From assembly GCF_017874215.1 (NCBI RefSeq), contig NZ_JAGGLB010000016.1, forward strand, positions 1 through 64,000: a stretch of 64,000 nucleotides of DNA. The letters run 5' to 3'. Shown piece by piece: positions 8,626-16,174 of this stretch (position 1 is its first letter; every line of letters begins with the position of its first letter). A model generated the notes under the pieces. It was not told the DNA's origin. It made no database searches and worked only from the letters and a program-made list of their open reading frames with translations. The stretch comes from Paenibacillus eucommiae (GTDB lineage Bacteria; Bacillota; Bacilli; Paenibacillales; NBRC-103111). Both the position numbers and the translations under genes were made by a program.

Positions 8626-8829
8626 TTATCCCCAAATAGAAACAGGTTCTTTCGGTAATTTCGCTTTAGAATTTGAAGGAAGATTGAACGTTTTCATAAG
8701 TGCTTTGGATTCTTCATTAGAAACGGCAAATGCCGAGATCATTTTTTCTTTCATAGACGAAGATCCTGCAGAAGTTTTAAATAAATTTACGGCATTATGT
8801 AATTCTGGAGATAATTGGATGGTATGCAT
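8626..8829 (-). CDS. comX: ComX-like quorum-sensing pheromone precursor 3
   Basis: A 67-residue precursor starting MHTIQLSPEL and ending KEPVSIWG. Trp is again one residue from the C terminus, the expected prenylation site. An AAAGGAGGTGAAC site precedes the ATG. The middle of the peptide differs fully from comX1, as expected for strain-specific ComX cores, while start and end are conserved. It is divergent from the second ComP-like kinase (70 bp between starts), so this is the presumed cognate signal of comP2. Confidence 0.82.
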   Translation of the reverse strand: MHTIQLSPELHNAVNLFKTSAGSSSMKEKMISAFAVSNEESKALMKTFNLPSNSKAKLPKEPVSIWG

Positions 8830-8899
8830 GTGTGTTCACCTCCTTTGTATCTAAAGTACTATAAGCATACCAAAAAAAAGTCGATTTGGGGAGTGTTTA

Positions 8900-11224
8900 A
8901 TGAAAAAAAAGTATATAAAGTCGATATTTGTAATTTTAATATTTAGTCTTCAAGCATGGTTTTTTTTCATAACCTTTCATTATCCGCTTGTTGGAATTTA
9001 CGTAGAGTCGAATCAACAGCACGAATGGGTCATTAGGGATGTAGATAAGAATAGTTTGAATCCATTACTTGATATACAAATAGGTGATATCGTAAAGCAG
9101 GTTGATAATGAAAAACCAGAGCTTTTCTGGGCGATTCAAAGATGGAGAACAATCGAGCAGGCGCATCAACTTGTATTATCTCGAGATGGCTATGATCGTG
9201 AAATATTTTTAGCAGACAATGATGTTATGAAGTATGGGATATTCTCTCTTTTTTCAGGATTGTTGACGATGATTTTGTCTGCTTTGCTATATATAAAAAT
9301 GAATAATTCTCCCTCAGCTCGATTGCTTTCTCTTGTTTTTTTATCAATTGGGCTTATATGGATTTCTTTAGGGGCTTCAGCAAGAGGAGACGCTGTAGGG
9401 AAAATATTGATAACAAGCTTAATGTCGGCACTTCCATTTATTTTTTATCATTTTCTAGTAGTTTTCTTTAAAGAAAAGGGAAATATAATACTTCCCACAA
9501 AAGTCCTAAAATATTTGTACCTCATTTCAATATTAGGGTTTAGTATAAGATTATTAAGTTTCATACCTTCTTTATCTTATTCTATCTATCGTTATAATGA
9601 GGTTGTAACGCTATCCATTTTTATTGTCGGCTTTCTACTTAATATTTGTATATTATCGTTTCTGTATTTCAAATATGGGAAGGAAAAGTCGTCATTATCC
9701 TCGATCATAAAGAGCGTATGGTTTTCATTATTTGTATCTTTTTCACCTGTGATTCTTTTGTCTTTTATTCCTCGTTTAATGACGGGTAACTTTTTCATGG
9801 ATGACGAGTACACCAGCTTGTTCATTTTATTCCTTCCGATCTCTTTTGCTTACTTGATTGCTTCCAATCAGCTCTACGATATTGGCCTTGTTGTTAGACG
9901 ATTTGTCTACGCTGGAATGATTGCTGTCGTTCCCTGTGGTATTTTTGCCGCCGCTAATGCGGTTGCTTTTCCAAATGATACGGATCTAAAGCATCTCATG
10001 TTTACTTTCCTGCTCCCCGTGATTCTTCTTTCCGTTGTCCTTTATTCGATGGAGTATATGACGACTAAATTTGAAGGCTTTCTTTTTCCAAGAAAGTTTA
10101 TACTGAACTCCGCACTCAAAAAAATATCCAAAAGTCTGGGCGCAATCTCAAGCTTTCGGGATTTAAAGGACATTGTACTTGTCGATATTGTAAATACTCT
10201 GGAAGTGATGGGTGGCGCGATAGTCATTAAATTTCAGGATGAGATGGAGACGATTCTTGAAGGTGATATGAATAAGAAGGAAGTCGAGCAGCTTGTGGCC
10301 TCTGGAGCTTTTGAGGAACATGCCTTCTATACTTGCATAGAGATTAATCATCATGAAGAATACACCGCATACCTGATTATGACCAGGAAGAAGACAAATA
10401 CCCTGCTCGGTAAAGAAGAGCTTCAATGGCTCAATTTAATTATTTCTTATTTGGCAGTCAGTATGGAGAATGTTCATTTGATACGCAAAATGACCTCCAA
10501 GCTGCAGCAGTTAGCTTCCCAGCTCCCCGACGAGCAGGCGGCGCAGGATATTCAGTGGTTCCGCAAGCTGATGTTCGAATTACAGGAGGAAGAAAGGATT
10601 CGAATTGCTACCGATTTGCATGATACAACGATGCAGGATCTGTTTTTTCTCAAAAGAAGGTTTGTTGATTTACTGGAAAAGTATATAATGAATCAAGAAG
10701 ATAAAGATCATTTAAACAATATTATCAATTTCATTGAGCTTATCAATACAGGCCTTCGGCAAAGCTGCTTCGAGCTTCACCCGCATTTGCTGCAGGAGGT
10801 CGGTTTAATCCTTACGGTGCAGAGGCTGCTGGAAAAAGAGAGCTATCATTGTCCGTTTACGATCGAGTTCACGGGAGATAAAGCGTTTGCCATCGAGAAT
10901 AGAGATTTGGTTACCAAAAAGCATATTTTCAGAATCGTGCAAGAACTGCTTAATAATGCCAAGAAGCATTCACAGGCAACCGAGGTTCAGTTCAGAATGA
11001 CCGTTGAGACGGGCTTCTTCTGTTTATCTTATGAGGATGATGGGGTGGGATTCGCCGAAAGCTCCACACCTCCGAGCAAGCCGTTCAAGCTGACTGGAAT
11101 CGGCATGGAACAGGTCAAAAGCCGTGTGTTGTTCCTTGGCGGAGACATCGAGCTTCATTCTAAACTAACAGGTGGCGTGCATTTCCGGATCACAATACCG
11201 ATGAAAGAGGTACAAGCTTTATGA
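8900..11224 (+). CDS. comP: ComP-like membrane histidine kinase 2
   Basis: 774 residues, exactly the length of the first kinase and collinear with it: N-terminal helix, PDZ-like extracellular segment, multi-helix membrane domain, GAF-like linker, HisKA_3 (DLHDTTMQD, His574), N box QELLNNAKKH and G1 box EDDGVGF. The linker and kinase halves are very similar between the paralogues (for example LQEEERIRIA and INTGLRQSCFELHPHLLQE are identical), while the first 350 residues differ more, as expected for receptors tuned to different ligands. The stop overlaps the comA start by four bases (ATGA), so comP2-comA are translationally coupled. Codons are more AT-rich in the N-terminal half than in the kinase half. 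Confidence 0.9.
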   Translation: MKKKYIKSIFVILIFSLQAWFFFITFHYPLVGIYVESNQQHEWVIRDVDKNSLNPLLDIQIGDIVKQVDNEKPELFWAIQRWRTIEQAHQLVLSRDGYDREIFLADNDVMKYGIFSLFSGLLTMILSALLYIKMNNSPSARLLSLVFLSIGLIWISLGASARGDAVGKILITSLMSALPFIFYHFLVVFFKEKGNIILPTKVLKYLYLISILGFSIRLLSFIPSLSYSIYRYNEVVTLSIFIVGFLLNICILSFLYFKYGKEKSSLSSIIKSVWFSLFVSFSPVILLSFIPRLMTGNFFMDDEYTSLFILFLPISFAYLIASNQLYDIGLVVRRFVYAGMIAVVPCGIFAAANAVAFPNDTDLKHLMFTFLLPVILLSVVLYSMEYMTTKFEGFLFPRKFILNSALKKISKSLGAISSFRDLKDIVLVDIVNTLEVMGGAIVIKFQDEMETILEGDMNKKEVEQLVASGAFEEHAFYTCIEINHHEEYTAYLIMTRKKTNTLLGKEELQWLNLIISYLAVSMENVHLIRKMTSKLQQLASQLPDEQAAQDIQWFRKLMFELQEEERIRIATDLHDTTMQDLFFLKRRFVDLLEKYIMNQEDKDHLNNIINFIELINTGLRQSCFELHPHLLQEVGLILTVQRLLEKESYHCPFTIEFTGDKAFAIENRDLVTKKHIFRIVQELLNNAKKHSQATEVQFRMTVETGFFCLSYEDDGVGFAESSTPPSKPFKLTGIGMEQVKSRVLFLGGDIELHSKLTGGVHFRITIPMKEVQAL

Positions 11225-11853
11225 GCGAATCTTTGAAAGCTCTTGTCGTTGACGATCACCCTCTAGTCGCACAAGCTACGAAAGAGCTGCTGGATAAAAT
11301 AGAAGGCATCGAAGTCGTCGGCATTGCCGGCAGCGGAGAACAATGTATGTCTTATATAGCCAAGCATCAGCCGAAGCTTATTTTTCTTGATTATTCACTG
11401 CCTGATCAGACTGGCACACAAGTCGCCAAGCAAATTAAGAAGAACTATCCGGACATCCATATCGTTATTTTTACCGGATTTGATATGACGGAATTGCTTA
11501 ATAATCTGATTGATCTGAAGGTTAGCGGTATTCTATCCAAGGAGTCGAGCGTGAGAACCATTAATAACATGGTGAATTGTATTATGGATAATCATACGAT
11601 GCTGCCGCTGGATATTTTTCATCAGAGCCAGTTTAATGGCGAAACTGCAGACGAGGGCTATAGCCTCGAGAAGGAAGAAATCCGCATCATGTCCATGGTG
11701 GTAAAGGGCGCGACGATTGAGCAAATTGCCGACCAGATTCATATGAGCAGACGAACAGTCGATAATTATTTGAAGAAAATTTACAGTAAATTAGGCGTCA
11801 AATCAAGGATTGGGGCCGTCGAGAAGTTCGTCCAGAGCAGATATTATGTATAA
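11221..11853 (+). CDS. comA: ComA-like response regulator
   Basis: A 210-residue NarL/FixJ-type regulator (B. subtilis ComA has 214). The receiver domain has the DDHP acidic pocket, the phospho-acceptor Asp57 in FLDYSLPD, the T/S switch (IFTGFD) and Lys in LSKESS. The C-terminal LuxR-type helix-turn-helix spans about residues 145-205 (GATIEQIADQIHMSRRTVDN). It overlaps comP2 by four bases. It is the only response regulator in the locus, so both kinases presumably converge on it. Regulator family is firm; the ComA assignment rests on context and overall similarity. Confidence 0.88.
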   Translation: MSESLKALVVDDHPLVAQATKELLDKIEGIEVVGIAGSGEQCMSYIAKHQPKLIFLDYSLPDQTGTQVAKQIKKNYPDIHIVIFTGFDMTELLNNLIDLKVSGILSKESSVRTINNMVNCIMDNHTMLPLDIFHQSQFNGETADEGYSLEKEEIRIMSMVVKGATIEQIADQIHMSRRTVDNYLKKIYSKLGVKSRIGAVEKFVQSRYYV

Positions 11854-11913
11854 AAAGTCTGGGGAAATATGAAGAGAGAAAGAGTAGATTATTAAAATAG
11901 GGGGCAGCTTGTA

Positions 11914-12876
11914 TTGAGGCAGGATGTGCTGGAGCAAATGTACGCCATCATAGATGAGCATATTGATGTGGAAGAATTAAATGCGCTGCTAAAAATATTT
12001 ATCCAGGAAAAGGAAAAAGAAAACAGCGTCTGGTCATCCATGACAGAATACACCCATTTGATGCTGGGAGGCACCTCCGAACAACTTGTCCGGGCTGCCG
12101 CGGCAACGGAGCTGGTCATTCTCTCCTTGGATATTGTAGATGATTTACAGGACCGGGACCAAGAAAGCAAGCCATGGATGCAATGTGCTGAAAGCTATAC
12201 GCTGAATGCGATTCTGGCACTGCTGATGGGCTTTACTGGAGAGCTTGAGAAATTGCAGGCCAGGCACGGACAGGTTACTCCTGGCGGACAGCCTGCGCTT
12301 GATGGCAATCCTAAGCTAGAGATTCAGCAGGAAATTAGCAGGATTGTATCCAGATCCATCAATGGGCAGCATAAGGATATTAATCAAAGCGTGGTAACGG
12401 CTGACGATTATTTTGCCATGGTGCAGGAAAAATCCGGTTCCCTGATCAGGCTTGCATGCTGCATGGGCTGCTTCTCAACCGAATACACACAAGAAACGCT
12501 GGAGAAGCTGCACGCACTCGCTGACTACATAGGCCTGATCCACCAAATCCAGAATGACATCAAAGACATGCTCAATTTCGACCAGAAAAGTGATCTGATC
12601 CATAAGAAAAGAACACTCCCCGTCATCTACATCCTTGAATCACAGACTCCTTATCAGCCCATTAAAGATTATTATGAAGGAACCATCCAACTAGAAGAAT
12701 TTTTAACAAAAAAGCAGGCATGCCTCCAGTACATCGAGGACAGCGGCTGTATCGAATACTCCAAAATCGTCCAATCCATTTGCATCACAAAAGCAGAAGA
12801 GATCTATGAAACCCTCGAAGCGATTTCTCCCTGGAAAGAGAAGTTTCGGGAGGCAACTTATGGGGGCTTTGTTTGA
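11914..12876 (+). CDS. comQ: ComQ-like isoprenyl transferase
   Basis: 320 residues (TTG start, GGGGG upstream). It is related to trans-isoprenyl diphosphate synthases: the first aspartate-rich motif is DDLQD (within LSLDIVDDLQDRD), and the second is NDIKD (HQIQNDIKDM), with helical segments between. ComQ prenylates the conserved Trp of ComX inside the producing cell before export. It is last in the locus, downstream of comA with a 60-bp gap, whereas in Bacillus it comes first. A short proline/glycine-containing insertion (around residues 110-130) is polar. One ComQ would have to process all three precursors. Confidence 0.85.
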   Translation: MRQDVLEQMYAIIDEHIDVEELNALLKIFIQEKEKENSVWSSMTEYTHLMLGGTSEQLVRAAAATELVILSLDIVDDLQDRDQESKPWMQCAESYTLNAILALLMGFTGELEKLQARHGQVTPGGQPALDGNPKLEIQQEISRIVSRSINGQHKDINQSVVTADDYFAMVQEKSGSLIRLACCMGCFSTEYTQETLEKLHALADYIGLIHQIQNDIKDMLNFDQKSDLIHKKRTLPVIYILESQTPYQPIKDYYEGTIQLEEFLTKKQACLQYIEDSGCIEYSKIVQSICITKAEEIYETLEAISPWKEKFREATYGGFV

Positions 12877-12961
12877 GGTTTAATGGGAATTTTCTACATA
12901 TAAGTGTGAAAAAAGGATGCATGTTTTGTGTGTCTTTTTTTGTTGTGCTCGATATACATTA

Positions 12962-13003
12962 TTCGACAAAAATTCCTAATGCAGGAATGCGTAAATTGTC
13001 GTA
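12962..13003. promoter_or_regulatory. Spo0A-box candidates before the subtilisin gene
   Basis: TTCGACAAA at 12962-12970 is the exact reverse complement of TTTGTCGAA, matching the Spo0A box TTTGTCRAA at 9 of 9 positions. A second, converging 7-of-9 match lies at 12995-13003. Between them is an ATTCCT-N5-AGGAAT dyad. The sites are 45-85 bp upstream of the protease start, a sensible operator position. Confidence 0.45.
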
Positions 13004-13047
13004 TAGTTGATAATGTTTCCATATTATAGCGAAAGGAGTCTATATAT

Positions 13048-16000
13048 ATGCATAGACTTGGAAGAGTTGAGGGGAAAAGAAAGAGTAAGGTTTTGATAGT
13101 TTTGTGGAGTTTGTTTTTGATTTTGAGTGTAATTCCGCTTGGAGGAGTTGAGGCAGCGGCACCAATTAGTCCAAGCAAGGAGGTAGAGAATTCTACTATT
13201 CAAGGCACATTGACGGATCCAGAACAAAGAGTTGTTGTTGTTTTCAAAGATAAGGTAGACAAGTCAGTTATTCAAAAGGCAAAAGGTAAAGTGAAAAAGG
13301 ATCTAAAAAAGCTAAAGGCTGTATCGAGTATTTCTATTCCGGCATCGGAAATCGAAAAGCTAAGAAGCAATCCGCTAGTGGCCTCGGTTGAACCGGACAT
13401 TCAATTGCAAATCACTGCACAGACGATGGATTGGGGTGTTACTGTAGTTAATGCAACTTATGCTTGGAACAATGGGTATACAGGAAAAGGTATAAAGGTG
13501 GCAGTTTTAGATTCTGGGATTGAGATGCATCATGAAGATATAATGATAGCGGGCGGAGTTTCATTTGTTGACTACACACAATCTTATGACGATGATTTTG
13601 GACATGGTACACATGTAGCTGGAATCATAGGAGCGAAGAATAATAATATTGGTGTAGTTGGTGTAGCGCCTGATGCAGACTTGTATTCTGTTAAGGTTCT
13701 GGATTCTCATGGTGTAGGTTACTTGTCAGATGTTATTGCTGGCATAGATTGGGCAGTAGATAACAAAATGGATATTATTAATATGAGTATGGCAACAAGC
13801 GTTGATTCACCTGCACTTCATAACGTTGTTGATCAGGCTTATGCAAGTAATGTGTTGATTGTAGCATCTGCAGGAAATGCAGGGAATGCAGAGGGAACCG
13901 GGGAGACAATTCAATACCCAGCGAAATATAGTTCAGTTATCTCTGTTGGGGCAGTGGATCAGAACGGCCAACGTGCGACGTTTTCATCAACAGGTAGTGA
14001 GTTGGAGATTGTTGCGCCCGGAGTAGGAATTAATAGCACTTATTTGAGCAGTAGATATAAAGTGCTAAGCGGGACATCTATGGCATCAGCTTTTGTAACT
14101 GGCAAGTTAGCATTGTTAAAACAAATTTACGTAGATAGTACTTCAGAAGAGATGCGGTTAAAACTCCTTCATGAAGTTATGGGCATAGATAATAATGGGA
14201 AAGTCCCCTCTTCAAATTCTGTAACTGTATCGACATATCAAGATCTTTCTTTATCTCAGCTAATTTATGCGTCAAGTGCTTTAAATGGGAATTTCATTAA
14301 ATCATTTAAAACCTTCGATTGGTCTATGTGCAATTGTGCAGTGGATGCATCGGGTTACACATATAAATATAGCGTGGACGGAGTAAACGTAGTAAATAAT
14401 TCGACAATAGTCCCAGCAAATGCAAAGTGGGCAACATTAGATGGTTTTAAAACTTTCGATTGGTCTATGTGCAGTTGTGCAGTAAGCGCATCGGGTTACA
14501 CATTCAAATATAGCGTTGACGGAGTAAACGTAATAAATAACTCGCCAACAGTCCCAGCAAATGCAAAGTGGGCAACATTAGATAATTTTAAAACGTCCGA
14601 TTGGTCTATGTGCAATTGTGCAGTGGATGCATCGGGTTACACATATAAATATAGTGTTGACGGAGTAAACATAGTTAATAACTCGCCAACAGTCCCAGCA
14701 AATGCAAAATGGGCAACATTAGATAATTTTAAAACATTCGATTGGTCTATGTGCAATTGTGCTGTTAGTGCATCTGCTTACACATTTGGAAATTATGCAG
14801 TGAATTCAAGCCCAACTATTACTATAAATAACTCTTCTTCAAATCAATATGTTTATAATCAATTAGGAAATGCGATCATTACAATAACTGGTATCGTTAA
14901 TGATGTAGATAATGATCCCATTTCTATTAGTGCAACTATAGGTGGAGTTACAAAATCAGTGATTATATCGAATACAAAAAACTCTTCAAATTGGTCATTA
15001 CAATGGAATATCACTTCAGATCCTGTTTCTTACGGAATTTATTCTAATATAAGCATTTCGGCAAATGATAATTGGTTTATATCTACTGCTTCTTATAATG
15101 GATCAATCGTAGTTGATCAAGTTCCTAATGCTCCATCCGCACTTACACCAGGATCAACATCGTCCTCGACACCAACAATTGTCGCAGGAACAACACCTAA
15201 TCTAGGCTGGACCTTTACCGACCCTGATATTGGAGATACACAGTCAGCCTACGATGTGCAAATTTACAATGCAGCAGGCAATACTTTAATCTATGACTCT
15301 GGTTGGGTTAATTCAACTACTTCATTATACACAGTCCCATTAGGTAAAATTACCCGAGGAACATCGTATAGTTGGAAGGTAGCGGTTAAAGACAGTAAAG
15401 GCGGTATATCAGCTTTTTCACCACTTCGTTACATCAAAGCTAATTCCTTACCTACCTTATCATTAACTTCTTATGCGAATGGACAGCAATTATCAGATAA
15501 CGTGCTTACATTCACATGGACCTATGCTGATACTAACGGACAAACGCAAACGAGTTATAGAGTCCAAGGTTCTAAAGATAACTGGGCTACGATTGGCTAT
15601 GATTCTGACGTTAAGACTGGCGCAGCAACAACTTTACAAACTACCGCATTGCCAGACGGAACGTGGAGTTTTAAAGTAACTGTTAATGACGGCATGGAAT
15701 GGTCCTCGCCAGCTACAAGGAATAATTTAATCATTCCCAATACCTATGAACCCAATGATACATCAGCACAAGCTTTTGGTATCAATTACAACACAAGCTA
15801 TACTTCGTCTATTAGTTCTGCAACAGATGTAGATTTCTTTAAATATATAGCACCTGTGACAGGCATTGATCGTATTACAATGACTGTACCTAATGGACTG
15901 AACTATGATGTCTATATTTATGATTCTAACAATAATCAAATTGCGTCAAGTACACGTGGAACAGGAATTGCTGAGAATGTACTATTTGAGGTGAACGCTG

Positions 16001-16161
16001 GAAATACTTACTACATCAAAGTTGTTGGTGGAAGTGGTAGCTTCAGTACAACAAACCCTTACGCATTAATTGTCAATAAGTTATCCATGCAGTTCCAAAC
16101 TAACTATCAATTTGATTCAAATGGTAACATCATAGAAAAAACGACTACTAAAACAAACTAA
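13048..16161 (+). CDS. Secreted multidomain subtilisin-like serine protease
   Basis: 1037 residues. A signal peptide (about 1-36, ending VEAAA) is followed by an I9 inhibitor-type propeptide (about 50-125). The S8 catalytic domain has Asp155 (VLDSG), His186 (GHGTHVAG), Asn277 (SAGN) and Ser344 (GTSMAS). After the protease come 3.5 tandem 47-residue repeats, each with a CxC motif (14305-14793), a beta-rich linker, two fibronectin III-like domains, a pre-peptidase C-terminal (PPC) domain (about 905-1020), and a short tail (YQFDSNGNIIEK) that looks like one RHS/YD repeat. It precedes a secreted RHS protein by 13 bp in the same direction, so the two are probably cotranscribed. An AAAGGAG site precedes the ATG. 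Confidence 0.93.
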   Translation: MHRLGRVEGKRKSKVLIVLWSLFLILSVIPLGGVEAAAPISPSKEVENSTIQGTLTDPEQRVVVVFKDKVDKSVIQKAKGKVKKDLKKLKAVSSISIPASEIEKLRSNPLVASVEPDIQLQITAQTMDWGVTVVNATYAWNNGYTGKGIKVAVLDSGIEMHHEDIMIAGGVSFVDYTQSYDDDFGHGTHVAGIIGAKNNNIGVVGVAPDADLYSVKVLDSHGVGYLSDVIAGIDWAVDNKMDIINMSMATSVDSPALHNVVDQAYASNVLIVASAGNAGNAEGTGETIQYPAKYSSVISVGAVDQNGQRATFSSTGSELEIVAPGVGINSTYLSSRYKVLSGTSMASAFVTGKLALLKQIYVDSTSEEMRLKLLHEVMGIDNNGKVPSSNSVTVSTYQDLSLSQLIYASSALNGNFIKSFKTFDWSMCNCAVDASGYTYKYSVDGVNVVNNSTIVPANAKWATLDGFKTFDWSMCSCAVSASGYTFKYSVDGVNVINNSPTVPANAKWATLDNFKTSDWSMCNCAVDASGYTYKYSVDGVNIVNNSPTVPANAKWATLDNFKTFDWSMCNCAVSASAYTFGNYAVNSSPTITINNSSSNQYVYNQLGNAIITITGIVNDVDNDPISISATIGGVTKSVIISNTKNSSNWSLQWNITSDPVSYGIYSNISISANDNWFISTASYNGSIVVDQVPNAPSALTPGSTSSSTPTIVAGTTPNLGWTFTDPDIGDTQSAYDVQIYNAAGNTLIYDSGWVNSTTSLYTVPLGKITRGTSYSWKVAVKDSKGGISAFSPLRYIKANSLPTLSLTSYANGQQLSDNVLTFTWTYADTNGQTQTSYRVQGSKDNWATIGYDSDVKTGAATTLQTTALPDGTWSFKVTVNDGMEWSSPATRNNLIIPNTYEPNDTSAQAFGINYNTSYTSSISSATDVDFFKYIAPVTGIDRITMTVPNGLNYDVYIYDSNNNQIASSTRGTGIAENVLFEVNAGNTYYIKVVGGSGSFSTTNPYALIVNKLSMQFQTNYQFDSNGNIIEKTTTKTN
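14305..14793 (+). repeat. 141-bp tandem repeats inside the protease gene
   Basis: Units start at 14305, 14446, 14587 and 14728 (last partial), each coding FKTFDWSMCNCAV-type sequence, a Tyr-rich strand and a PANAKWATLD end. The DNA is highly similar between units, implying recent duplication. The two cysteines per unit are unusual for a secreted Bacillales enzyme. Confidence 0.95.
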
Positions 16162-16174
16162 GGAGGGCTACTCA

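Noticed and set aside
14305..14793. 141-bp DNA repeats as a mobile or CRISPR feature
   Set aside because: They keep frame exactly (47 codons) and encode a protein repeat within the secreted protease.
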